This document shows positions 12,440 to 24,327 of a stretch of 64,000 bases of DNA, in pieces (position 1 is the first letter of the stretch; every line of letters begins with the position of its first letter). This DNA comes from Carex sylvatica (taxonomy: Eukaryota; Streptophyta; Magnoliopsida; Poales; Cyperaceae). Under the pieces are notes generated by a model that was not told the origin of the DNA, did not search any database, and was given only the letters and a program-made list of their open reading frames with translations. The DNA lies in the NCBI GenBank assembly GCA_964058845.1, contig CAXKVR010000148.1, forward strand, positions 79,636 to 143,635. The letters are read 5' to 3'. Both the position numbers and the translations under genes were made by a program.

Positions 12440-13042
12440 GCACCTATTTGGGCATCACAATGAAAACTGGTCTTATAACCGGAATCATATAAAAAACCGT
12501 AAGCAATTGACCAGTCTTGATTTTATTTTAAATAAGGAGAATATTATTGCAAGCCTAGTTAATTTGATTGAAATGGAAATAACATAAATTTTTGAAAATT
12601 TTCAGGAAGGAGTGGTTGTGAGGAGAACATTTGCTTCTATCAAAGACTATCAAGTGGATAAAAACAAGGAAATGACGGCCATTGGATTGATGAACATTGT
12701 TGGTTCTTGCACTTCATGCTATGTAACAACAGGTACATCTATTCCTTTTTCCTTCTGATCTTAATGGGTAGCTCTTTTCTTCGTCAAGTATTAAATTAAT
12801 TTTGGGAACATTATTCTGTCAATTGTATGTAGTATATAACCAATCTGACAAATTTCTTATATTTATTTTTAAATTTCTTGAAAATAACTATAGAGGAGCC
12901 TTCTCACGCTCTGCCGTGAACCACAATGCCGGTTGCAAGACGGCATTGTCAAACGTAGTTATGGCAATGACGGTCATGGTGATGCTCCTCTTCCTCATGC
13001 CTTTGTTTGCATACACACCAAACGTTGTTCTCGTGGCTATGT
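12440..13042 (+). pseudogene. Sulfate transporter (SULTR-type) gene fragment
   Basis: Three short exon pieces match the membrane part of plant SLC26/SULTR sulfate transporters. About 12446-12491 reads ITMKTGLITGII. 12606-12732 reads EGVVVRRTFASIKDY...GSCTSCYVTT and has clean AG and GT borders. 12896-13042 reads FSRSAVNHNAGCKTALSN, then a hydrophobic span ending YTPNVVLVAM. Homology stops abruptly at about 13042, where it meets MITE-like sequence. The N-terminal half and the C-terminal STAS domain are missing, so it cannot be functional. It lies in the same orientation, 30 bp after the NLR stop, and may be carried in NLR read-through transcripts. Confidence 0.85.
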
Positions 13043-16000
13043 CCGTACTATGGATCAACATCTTCTTTTTCAAAGTTCAAATAGTCAATCTAAACCGATC
13101 AACATGATCTCCATATGAAAATGTACTTTAAGGCTAAATTTACAAAAAATTTAGATTTTTTTTACTATTTTTTTAGATAAAAAATAGTAAAAACTCACTA
13201 TTTTACATGGCATGAACTTGGATCCATATATTTAAGAGTGGAACTAGGGTGTTCATAAGCTCACCAAGTCTCTGGCATCTCATATGTTCCACTGTCCAAA
13301 TTTTTATCTTTTACATGCATGTGTAGATTTTTACCTTCTAACTTGTTTAATTAACTAGTGCCTATGCCCTTTCCTCAACTAATAAATAATGCAATTTAAA
13401 AATATGAATAAACAAGAACAAACTAATAACCGAATAAATACAAAGGTCAAAGTGAACTAATCTTATTCTTTTCTCATGAGTTGGCAACAGTGAACAGTTT
13501 AACACCTTTGGAAGCAGTTGATGGCTACATATTATTATGGTGTAAACTTCAACAATTTGGATGGAATCTCATAGCTGCTTGTTATATGTGTCTGCACATT
13601 CAAGGTGAGGAAAACAATTTCAAGTTTTCTTTTTGAATTATTTGATATAACATCTGTATTGCTTTTGTTTCTAAAAACTTGGAAGGGAAGTGAGTGTGAA
13701 TTTGTTTTCTTGGTCATACATAAGTTGGAGCGTAAAAAAAAATTAACTTGATTAATTAGTTTGGAAATTTCAAAAGTTCATATTGGAATAATTGATCTAC
13801 TTCTACAATTAATGATCGCACATTTATGCAGAGCATGGCGAACCCAAGCTCTTCCAGTTGTCTGTTGGAGGGTTTTATTTTCTGTGATCATCTCCAGTCA
13901 TCTTGTTTTCTTCCTTTAAATGGAAGAAAAAGAACTTCAAGGTTATTTATGACAACATTTTCATTAATACTTTATTCCTTTGTCATTTTGTTTTTCTTCT
14001 TATTTTTTTAAATGATGGATCAAACATTTTCATGGAAATGTTGCTAGTTGGTTTAACTTTCTTTCCTTTATTCTTTTAAATAATTTTTGTTTACCTATAT
14101 AGCATGACACTTTTGTAGACTATCCTACTGACATGTGTACCAAGTATCTCCTGATAGGATACAAGATGCTATACAAAGATACCTGTCTGAACACCAAAAT
14201 GATTAAGTATACCAAAACATAACTGTCATGGTAATTTATGTAAAGTAATTCATTGTTGGTTAGTTTACTTTTTCTAAAAATAATAAAGTTCGATGAATTT
14301 TGACACTTAGCAAGATAGGATTTTTATTATTCAAAATTAATTTTGCAGACAAACACTCTGTTTGGAAACCCTAAAAAATTACAGAACGAGGAAAGGAAAT
14401 GCAAATGCGCAGTGCTGACCTGATCGGAACGAAATAGCGGAGAAGAAAATATAGGATTTGCCACAATTCTGAAGGGTCAAAATCCTCCAGTGAAATCCCG
14501 CATGGATGGTTGGAATTTGGAGAGAAATGATTTCGTACAGATGAAAAAACTCGACCGTGACCTCTTGTATTTGTTGCTTCAGTCACCAAACAATACAGCC
14601 TTCAAGTAGTGCGAAGATCTAATACAGCTCCTGACGAAGTAAGTTTTTGTTGCTGTTATTAAAACCTTTTTTAGGCTTTAATGGAATGTCAGGTAAATAA
14701 GAAGAAAAGCAGGAATAATTCTTTTCGGTATACAAATGAATTATTAGTGCATACTGTTGTTTTCATCATAGAAATTCAATTTCAAATCAACTGTATTGAA
14801 TTCTTTTCTATTGAAATCATTTCTATTTTTGTACAAGTTAAGTTCTGATCACAGCCAAAATGATTTGTAATCACATCATTTTGTTGGCTTTGGTCCAGGA
14901 GGAAAATCTCTCCACAAGGAACTGATGGTCACTGGAACGAGAATATTGTGGATTCTTGTACTTGGTTCCATTCAACAATGGATACTCTAAATCTAGCCTT
15001 GTTTCTTTTGATGAAATGTGTTTCCAGCCGCAAGACTCTCTATTGGGAATTTTTTATTTTGAGGAAATATCCATTGGGAAGTTGCTATTTTTCAGATGAC
15101 CGCTTTGTTTTTCTGCTTTCCTGCCAATCAATGACAAAAGCAATTTTTGCATTGAAGGGCATGCATTTTTTCAGTTTATGGAGTAGTCTCAGCAAGCAAA
15201 TAAAGTTCATATTTTAGAATGTGTTTGTTAATCATTTTTCATATTGATGATTGATTATTCCAGATTTGCCTGGTACTTGTTTTGTGTTTTGTGTTTCGTG
15301 TAATGCTCAATCCAACAATTTGGAGTAACAGATTCGGACTGGTACTCCAAATGCTTTAAGAAATGCATCTAACATTTGTACCTTCAGCAAAAAAGATGCA
15401 TAACAGGATAATTTCATATCATGTTATTTTTACCCTGCATCCTGACACTTGAATTATTGCCACTAAACTTGCCATGTGAAAAATGATAAAAACGCACCTT
15501 TCTTTTTGAAACCTGAAATACCAAGTCAAACACCTCATCCTCTGAGAGTAACGAAAATAAGCAATTCTCATGCAATATATGACTAGATTTATTTTGACTA
15601 TTTTACCCACAACTAGCAAAAGAAGGTGATGAATTTAGTTATAAGATACTCTGTAAAACAAATCCATTCCTCTCAATCACACAAAATTGTGGTCAAACTT
15701 ATGAGGTGAATAAACCACGTTCAACCCTTGCTTAAACGATGCCCAACACCACATGAAATGAAGCTTTATTATGATATGCTTAAATCAGCATGATATATCT
15801 TTCAACTAATATTGAACAAAAAAGTAAATCCATGATTTTTGATGACCCTAGACTGTGCCGAGCCTCCTCTCTCCATTACAATCCCCTCCATCACCAGGTC
15901 CTTCAGTAGAGATTCTTTCTCATGAACATGTTATCATGTCAGCTAAATTTAGCAGTCACAATTTATCACACAAACTGAAGCCAGAAAAATGTGACAGCAA

Positions 16001-16918
16001 ATTAAGGAATCGTATTTGAGAATAAACAAACCCGCAACATAAGAATTTTTATCTGTAAAACAACCCAAAATGACACCATACACAGCTGAAATTTTGACAT
16101 TATCTACCAGAATCCCTAAACTTAAAATTTTGACAAGTGAAATGGCCTGAACATTACCTGTCCGTAGGATATAGAGAGTGAAACAGCCAAAACACGATCT
16201 GAACACAACCTAATCCCACAACAAATAAATTCAAACCCACAATACCTGGACCTGATTTCAGCCAGAGGTTTAGGCTTCCCTTGTTTGCTTGATCCCAATC
16301 CCACAATGGCTGTGAACCTAATTAATCCCTTGTTTCACGACCTGACCCAACCCCACCCCACCTGACAAGCCATTGTTTGCCAACCCGTGTCAATTTGGAA
16401 CATTGCATGATTATGTCTCAAATTTCATAACCAATAAAACTGAAAGCACCAAACAGAGGTACCACTTTGCAACCAGAAGCTACCATATTGCAATTGGAAG
16501 CATTTGTTTAAAGAAATAGGCATAACTTACCAAGTATTTTTGTTAATCAGATTTTTTTTTTTCAACAGCATTCTTTGGAATGAACAAACCATTCGCATTC
16601 ACAGACAACCATATCATTTTCTTCGTACATTAGTGCAAAAGAAAAATTGTGAGAATTTTTAACCAAAGAAAAATCAGAGAAACTAAAATCTTAGCAATTT
16701 TCTATTTCTCGTACCCAGAAACTATCATGAGGACCAATTTAGTGCCCTGATCAAGCCTTTATTAACTGCTGATATTTTATTGAAGCCAAATTACGAAAAA
16801 GGATAAATTAATAGACCAAATAACCAAAGAAACGAGAACAAGTATAACTTGGAACACTGCAATACAAGAAAAATCACAACTAATGTACTTCAAGAGATGA
16901 CCAAGCTTGCCTTGCTTT
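13043..16918. other. Gene-poor stretch with MITE remnants
   Basis: About 13060-13200 is one arm of the MULE-type MITE family seen complete at 43087 and 52867 (it shares AGTCAATCTAAACCG and ATCTCCATATGAAAATGTAC). About 13238-13275 resembles one terminus of the MITE at 45659. 14360-14640 is less AT-rich and looks like old exon or UTR sequence. The open frames of up to 89 codons here lack family resemblance and I do not call them genes. Confidence 0.45.
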
Positions 16919-16919
16919 T

Positions 16920-17757
16920 TAATTACGATGACAGTCATCGGACTGACTGAGGCTGATACATCTACTGGCACTCTCATATTTAGCATTGCTTTTACCAGAT
17001 AACTGAGAATCACAGTTTTTATCTAAATCTAATAGACTTTCTATTTCAGGAGAAGATGCAACAGCCTCTTTGTCAATTCCCCCACAACTTACTCTATCTG
17101 ATTCATCATCACTTTCTACAAGTATCAGTCCAGATATCCCTATATAAATATACAAAATGGCTGATTTAGTTCACTTCATGTATTTTATTCATGGTAATTT
17201 CATTAACAAGACAGAAAAGTAGATTTCTTTGGCATATTATACCAAAGTTTTACCCCAATTGCAAATTGCACGAAGATTTCTAGTTTGGCAACAAGTATAA
17301 TAAAAATGTTTTAATTATTTGGAAATTAAATATATTACAAAGATCAAATCATGCAAAAACTGATTATACTACCTCTCTATTTTTCTAATTATCTGAATAG
17401 AACTCTTTACCAGTTAATATAATAACAAAACTTAAAAACAAAGCACTTTCCACTATTAGACTGCCATTTGAGTATCCCAAGAAGCAGAAGCGCTACTGTT
17501 ACTAACCAGCGAACTTACCAGAGGAGGCACGGGGCATGGGGCGAGTGAGAGAAGAAGGCAAAATGGTGACATCCGGGCTGGATCCAAGAGGAGACAGTGT
17601 GACGAGAGACGACGGGGTGGTTTTGGTGGGTCCGGGCTTGGTCGGAGTCTAGAAGGCGGCGCAGCGCTTCTTCTCTGTGGCGCTGGTGCCGATGGGGGTT
17701 TTGGGTGGAAACGAATCGCTGTCGGAGTAACCTGAGGGGGCTAAATTTAGGAAACAT
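16920..17757 (-). pseudogene. Two-exon fragment of a nuclear protein, possibly EME1-like
   Basis: A GC-rich exon (about 17735-17519) reads SDSDSFPPKTPIGTSATEKK..., then an in-frame TAG, then TKPGPTKTTPSSLVTLSPLG and RPMPRASS. It ends at a consensus donor (CTG|GTAAGT). The next exon begins after TATATAG at 17139 and continues in phase as GISGLILVESDDESD, then a serine- and acid-rich stretch to a stop at about 16920. A proline-rich N terminus followed by GISGLI-LESD-type sequence recalls plant EME1, the partner of MUS81 nuclease. That identification is from memory and weak. The internal stop and missing start mark it as a relic. Confidence 0.4.
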
Positions 17758-17759
17758 TT

Positions 17760-18594
17760 CTAGTGTAACCTCGTAAACTTTTAAAATAGCTAAAACATTT
17801 TAATATTCAGTATATATCCTAGTAAAACTTTAACATTTTTTTTTCTTTAATTTATTAAATTTTTTACTTAGACAAATATACTCTTTATTTTAAATGAAGA
17901 TGTTATTTAAATTAACAACATGATTAAATAGTATCTCTTGCTTGTTAGCAGTTATTGTATGTTACCGGTATCAATTGGTGATGTTGATGTGTTTATTTAT
18001 TGTCAGAAGGAAGCGCGATATGCCTCTCCAATCATCTTCAAGATTTTAATTAGTTGCTTATTTCTTGGAATACTTGTAACCATTCCAAATTATGTTTAAC
18101 GTGAATTTAATAAATCCAATTAATTAAAAATGAAGTTATGTATTGTTATATCTATTTGAAATCTATTTCAAATAATATATACAGCAATAATGTTTAATTA
18201 ATTATAAATTTTTCCTATTCTTAAAAACATCGATTAAAAAATTCTAAAAATCTAACAAAAAAAGTTTATAGGAGATATTAATCCATGCATAACACAAACC
18301 GTTTCGCACTTTGCACGGTACTGCAACCTCAGTCTAATATTTTAACACTAATTATATAAACTTGTGATTAGTAGTTTTTTTAAGGTTAATTTGTGGTTAG
18401 TTGGATTATTTAGTTTTTAATTATCAAAATAGAACTTCAAATCAAAAATTGAATCATCTTAATGAAATTTTGAATTAAATGAAATCAAACAACAAACTGT
18501 TTTATTCAAAAAATAACACAAAGTTAACTTAACCAGTTTGAAAACCAACACTCAGAATCACAAACTTATAATAAAATAAAAAATAAAAAACTGC
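17760..18594. other. AT-rich stretch, nothing recognised
   Basis: No coding potential, terminal inverted repeats or tandem structure could be recognised on either strand. Confidence 0.4.
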
Positions 18595-19323
18595 ATGCAT
18601 CGAGAATTATGTAATTTCTCTTTAGTGATCTCATCTAATTTAATAGCCATCTCTGACATCATGTGGTTTTGCCAATCACCCACAACAGCTTTTCTGAAGA
18701 AAATATCATTTTGTACATTACTAATTCCTCCATTTTTGTTAACATCTAGATCTTTCAGTTTATTAAAGCTACAAAACTCAACAATCTCTTCTACTAGACC
18801 ATTTTATATCTCCTCCTCTGAGAAGGGGCATCCGATGAAATTTGCTAGCTTCATCACACCATTGACTGGATCCTTCATCATTTCCTCAGACTTACGGAAC
18901 AAAATTTTATTGAAGAACGTGATCCCAGACCAGACCGAAAGGCATTCGACCCTCACAAAATGATTTGTTGAACCATTCAAATCTTGTGATCATGTGCCAA
19001 AGGGAGACTAGGATATATTTTGGCTCCCTACAGATATAAACGATTCAACATCTTGATTTCTTGATGCTTTCGGGGAGTATTGAGTATGGCAAATGAGTTC
19101 CGAGAATTCTAGGAGAAGGAAGGGTCTCAAGATACTGTTCATCTCGCGTAGCGTAATGATGTTCGGTGAATGGAACACAATCATGAGGATTGAGTTTAAG
19201 AGAAGGGTGGGACGAGAAAGCATGCTTGTTTCGGTGCATTACAGTGAAAGTGAGAGCTTTGAGCCAAGTGGTACCGGACTTCACAAAACTAACCACGATT
19301 ACATCAAGTAAATTAAGGATCAA
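18595..19323 (-). pseudogene. Cytosolic sulfotransferase (SOT) pseudogene
   Basis: Read on the minus strand, an intronless copy of most of a plant sulfotransferase (PAPS-dependent sulfation of small molecules) is recognisable across several frames. Near the 5' end are VSFVKSGTTWLKAL (the PAPS-binding loop) and LPSPRILGTHLPYSILPESI. Around 18960-19020 the CRDPK-type motif survives as CREPKYILVSLWH, followed by FCEGRMPFGLVWDHV. After that come KSEEMMKDPVNGVMKLA, GCPFSEEEI, and VGDWQNHMMSEMA near the 3' end. There are several frameshifts and stop codons, for example after PESIKKSRC and after EEEI, and the first part of the gene is missing. Confidence 0.88.
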
Positions 19324-19552
19324 GTCCTTATTTTATATTTTATTGTTATCTTTGTAGGTGGGTCAGGTTTTGAACTAAAACGCGATATACATGCGGGAAA
19401 AAAAATATATAACAGAATCACAAGAAACTAGGAAAATAAATGACCAAGAAAACAAAAGAAAACAAAGAAACGAAGAAGACGACTCAAAAGACATTGATTC
19501 ATCGAAAATTTTAAGTTAACTAAATAAAGCCCAAACCAAATACAACATAACC

Positions 19553-19962
19553 CAAATGCACACAAATTTTTGTGCACCCAAATGCACCCTATCTTTCATA
19601 TCTTTTATCTCTGTTTTCAAAGTCAAAACAGCAATCCGAACTGTTAGATGTGATCTATATATTAAGATGTACTTGAAGTCCAAATTTTATATTTTTTGAA
19701 ATTTTTTTACTATTTATTAAGCCACTTTAAAAATCGCTGATCCAATGGTCAAAAAAATATAATCAGTGATTTTCAAAGTGGCTTAATAAATAATAAACAA
19801 ATTTCAAAAAATATAAAATTTGGTCTCCAAGTACATCTTAATATATAAATCGTATCTAACAGTTCGGATTGACTATTCGGACTATGAAAACGGAGAAAAA
19901 AAAGATTTGAAAGATAAGGTGCATTTTGGGTGCACAAAAATTTGAGTACATTTGAACCCTCC
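19553..19962. mobile_element. Foldback MITE (MULE-type family)
   Basis: A long imperfect palindrome. The left arm contains TTTTTGTGCACCCAAATGCA, TGTACTTGAAGTCCAAATTT and TTTATTAAGCCACTTT. The right arm repeats these in inverse order up to TTTGAACCCT at about 19962. There is no coding capacity. The arm sequence belongs to the same family as 43087-43486 and 52867-53260, which have clear 9-bp duplications. A flanking duplication was not resolved here. Confidence 0.75.
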
Positions 19963-20225
19963 TCATATAGATATAAGAGAGGGATCCACTTACAACATTT
20001 GAAAGGTACAACATCTTATAACAATTTATTTTTATAATTTTCAATATCTAAACAGTCAATTCAAACCGTTCAACATGATATCTATATGAAATATACTTGG
20101 AGATCTAATTTTCCCAAACTGTTATTTTTTAGTGATCATAACTATATATTTAAACTTACAATTAATGTTAAATTTTATGTAAATTTTTTGTTTAAACTAG
20201 TGTGGCTTAATTTTAAATTCATTAA

Positions 20226-20361
20226 GGGCGTGTTCGGCGTTCCCATTGGAAATAGGAATAGGAATAAGAACTGAAAAATTACTGTTCATGTAGGAAAAAA
20301 AAAATTTAGTCTGAATGAATTTTTTTTTTTCCACGTGAATAATATCACGCCGAACAAGCCC
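20226..20361. mobile_element. Tourist-like MITE (PIF/Harbinger type)
   Basis: A 136-bp element with inverted ends GGGCGTGTTCGGCG and CGCCGAACAAGCCC, flanked on both sides by TAA (20223-20225 and 20362-20364). A 3-bp TAA/TTA duplication with GGGC-type ends is the hallmark of Tourist/Harbinger MITEs. Confidence 0.85.
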
Positions 20362-20773
20362 TAAATGTTTCTATAACCATAATATATATGTTATGTGGTT
20401 GATATATATGATGATGATACTATAATTTGTAGAGTAGTATGTACGAGAAACGATGTTTAACGAGATATTTTGAAAATACTTACAATATTACAATTATCTT
20501 CAAAATCAAATTTAGTAATATTTACAGAGGCGCTTCTCTTAGTGTGAAACAATAAATCAATTAAAAAGAGAAAATTTATTTTCACTGTAATAATTAAGAT
20601 CATATAACTGATGTCCTTGATCAGAAATTGATCCAAAATGCATCATACAATGCCAGTACAATAAATTAAATACCACCACAATTACATATGGATGTATATT
20701 AATCAATACACTTAGCTACTTATGATCATAAAATCATATAAATATGCTCCATATATGGGGCAGTGGAGAGAAA

Positions 20774-21697
20774 TTATTCCAAGATCTCAAATGCACCATT
20801 GATGAAATCATAGTGGGCGCCAAACAGCTTGAGGGTTCCCTTCTCCACTCCTTCCATTACAAACGGGTATGTCTTCAGGTTCTCAAGTGATACCTTCACT
20901 GATTCCTGAAATATTTTAATATTTTAATTTTTTAGTATTGTTGTTGTTGTTGTTGTTGTTGTCATAAATAACATAAGTTTTTCTTTTCAATTGCACGTTC
21001 GATCAAATAGTCCCACGACAATAAATTTTGAAAATTTCACTTATATATGATGGATGCTGTGAAATAACTTAAAATGACACATTAGCACATGCAAATCACA
21101 AATGCACATCATTTATGTATTTACCATATTTCTTTTAAAGGGATTGGAGTGACCATTTAAAAAGGAAAAAAAAAAAAAAAAAAAAAGGTATATATGGGAG
21201 AAAAATAGAGCACTACAAATTAACCTTTTCACAAATGGTGCATTGCTCGTCAAAGGACATGGAGCCGTGTTCAGCTTGAACCTTTTTTTTAGCAGGGAGG
21301 CCTATCTTCACCCAATCCTCAATAAACTCACTGTTTATTTTTCACAAAAAGAACATTACGCAAGAGAATTTTGTCAAACTAAAAATAGTACATTACTTAA
21401 TTTACTCATGCATGTGCATTATGTTAAGCTTAAGAATCTGGCCCAAAATGGTGGGTCCGGCCCACGTTATCACTTCATCATTGGCCCAAAATGTGTTTGA
21501 AGCCTGGAACTCCAATCACATTGTAAATCTAATTAGTAGGAATTTTTGGGCCTAAAATAAGTTCGGAATGCCCAATTTATCTACAACTTGTAACATTGTT
21601 TTTTCACAGTTGTAAATTAATAGTGTCCCTGATCAATGGAATATATTTCAATGGATCCAATCCAACCATGAACAATGGCACAATGCATATGGAAGCA

Positions 21698-21736
<39 letters not shown>

Positions 21737-23864
21737 TTGGGCTAAAATGAGCTATGGCTTATTTTGCGTTGGTGAGCCATGGCTCATTTTAGCCATTTTC
21801 AAAATTCAAACAACCGATCCGAACCGTTCATCTTGTTCTCCATATTGAAATGTGCTTGGAGATCAAATTTTATATTTTTTGAAATTTATTTACTATTTAT
21901 TAAGTATTTTTTAAAATTGCTGATCCGATGGTTCAGAAAATTTTACTGTTTTTTACTGTTCACAGCAAAACAGCAATTTTTAAAAATGCTTAATAAATAG
22001 TAAAAAAATTCCAAAAAATGTAAAATTTGGTTTCCAAGCATATTTCAATATAGAGATCACATCTAATGGTTCGGATCGGTCGTTTGAACTTTCAAAATGA
22101 AAATACGACGTGGAGTACAAACGCTTGGTGAGCCATGGCTCACCCAAGTCCATCTCTATATATATATATATATATTGTGAAAATAACAACATTTATGTAA
22201 TTTGCTTGAAGACTTACGTGCTGTTGTTTCCATCAAATTTGAAGGTCATGAGCCCCTTAATTCCACCACACTTGCTATGTCCAACAACCACTATGTTCTC
22301 CACCTAAACAATTCAATAGTGTTTAGCTAGAAACCTTCATACTAGAATTAGCTTTGCCAATTCAATATATATATGAGTTCTTCCTACAAATATTTGCATG
22401 ATAGTTATGTTACATTTACACCCCATAACAATGAAAATTATTGATTTGGTTTACCCATGCATGGAAAAATCTAACTAGATTTGGACCATCTAGAAGTTCT
22501 ATCTTATCTCTTTACCAGTCTGATTCTAGTGAAGCACTGATTAAGTTATCATGTCAAATTATTAACTTCTTTCAAAGCGAAAACCTAGCTTTTTCCTTAT
22601 TCCATCTGATTGATTACTGCCTAGCTAGCAACCCTAATTGATGGTGTTACCTTGAGGTGCAGAACAGCGTACTCAATCGCCGCCCCTTGATCAGTATATT
22701 TGGTCTACATACATAAGCAGAAGGGATATGTTAAATCAGTAAAAATAAAAGATCAAATAACTAATTAATTGAAATTTATTGAAATGAAACCTTCCATATA
22801 TAATTTCCTCTGGCTTTTAAAGAACTACCTTGTCAAATGGAGGGACCATATTGGCAATGTTGCGTGCCATGAAGGCCTCACCGGGCTGGAACCCAAGTGT
22901 GATTGAGGGACAAACACGTGAATCACAACAGGCAAACAGCATAAACTGCAACACAAAAACCAGACATATTGCACCATTATTATAGATTATTATTTGGATA
23001 AATTAAGGCGAGACACAAATATATATTAGTGTCATGTTTTCTTTCCTATTTTCCATTGAGAAAATATGGCAAATTATTAAGTCCCGCACACGTATTATAT
23101 ATTTGCAAAAGAAAGCATGAAACATTTACGACAGACATTGGACTGCATGAAATGAGATGCAATTGAAAAAATTAGCAGTTAATCTATACGCAAAACAAGA
23201 GCAAATTCAAGCCCAATTCAATAGATATGGCAATTGAAGCAAATTATGCGAATTGCAAAAGACATCTTTTATTTTATGTAATTTGTTCTTTGAAGAACCC
23301 CATAAAAATAACAGGTTATAGGCTCATCCCTCCATAACTATTTGAATCCCAATATATAATGAGTAATATTTATTTTAAATATGCAAGTTGATGCTTTATT
23401 TCATGATGTAAAACGAAGCAAGACCTATATATGTAAAAGATAATTGTCTAATATAACTTGATAAACAAACAAGTAAATTTAATAGGAGTTATATGACTAA
23501 GAGTGTTATATGTAGATGTTTTTTTGGTGGTGAAAAGGGTCACATCACAAATGGGAATAAAGCAAAGAAAAATGCATGTTAAAGAAAATCTAATAAAGAA
23601 CTTAAAAAAGAAATACATAAATTATACCTTTGGCCATTGTCCTTCCTTCAGGGGACCGAACACCTCTGGCTTCTTGCTACAAAATTTCAGAAATTAAAAA
23701 GATAATAAACTTTACATAAAAATAGCTCTAAAGAATTAAAAAAGAGAAATAATACAAAATCAGCTTCGCAACAAAAATAAACCTATTTTATGCAGATATA
23801 CTTACTCATACACCTCGGTCTTGAACTGTTTGAATCCGTTGTTTAATATCTCCACAGGATCCAT
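20774..23864 (-). CDS. Beta-carbonic anhydrase, stand-alone copy B
   Basis: Zinc enzyme interconverting CO2 and bicarbonate. Seven exons, all in phase: 23864-23806, 23676-23628, 22945-22829, 22704-22651, 22303-22218, 21330-21225 and 20905-20774. They total 603 nt, 200 aa. Zinc ligands are Cys42 (in CCDSR), His102 and Cys105 (GHSKCGG). The Asp44-Arg46 dyad is present. [16 protein letters not shown] and [10 protein letters not shown] are typical of plant beta-CA. No transit peptide is visible, so a cytosolic site is likely. The start is the MDPVE methionine. In copies C and D this Met follows a spliced Glu, but here the acceptor has changed from CAG to CTG, so B cannot be joined to a lectin exon. 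The lectin half lies more than 11 kb away as a pseudogene. B must use a new promoter from old intron or transposon sequence, so expression is uncertain. Confidence 0.88.
21734..22156. mobile_element. Foldback MITE in intron 5 of copy B
   Basis: A palindromic element. GAGTTGGGCTAAAATGAGC on the left faces GCTCACCCAAGTCCATCTC on the right, and internal arms (TTTACTATTTATTAAG and complement) meet at about 21955. It sits in an (AT)n run, so the target duplication is ambiguous. GAGCCATGGCTC palindromes occur in both arms. Confidence 0.78.
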
Positions 23865-24327
23865 CTCCAGTCAAGTTTCACAAAATTAAAATTAAAAATA
23901 ATCAAATTCAACAAAGATAATTGAAATTTGAAGAAGATGAAATCTAAAAAGTTGATTGCAATGGATCACAGGGAGAGGAGAGAAGAGGAAGAGGAAGAAT
24001 AGATGCAAAGATAAATTGAAGTATTGATGGACAAAATTGTTTTTTGAGATGAGACTGAATTAAAAGATGATGCTATTTTACCCGACATTTTTAAAAATAC
24101 CCAAAAATAAAAATAAATTATTAAGAATAATCAGGGTTTGGACAGAATTTTAAAAATGCCCAAACCGTGGAATAAATTCACGGTTTTGATTAAAAATTCA
24201 AAACCGTGGATTTTTTCCACGGTTTTGAATAAAAATTCAGAACCGTGGATTTATTCCACGGTTCTGAATTTTTATTCTTTTTTTTTTCTTTTTTTTTGTG
24301 TCATGGTTTATTTTTTTTATGTATATA

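Noticed and set aside
14371..15217. Frames of 72 and 89 codons between NLR and 16 kb
   Set aside because: No domain, no splice-supported extension and no homology to the other copies in the window. They may be old exon sequence but this is not supportable.
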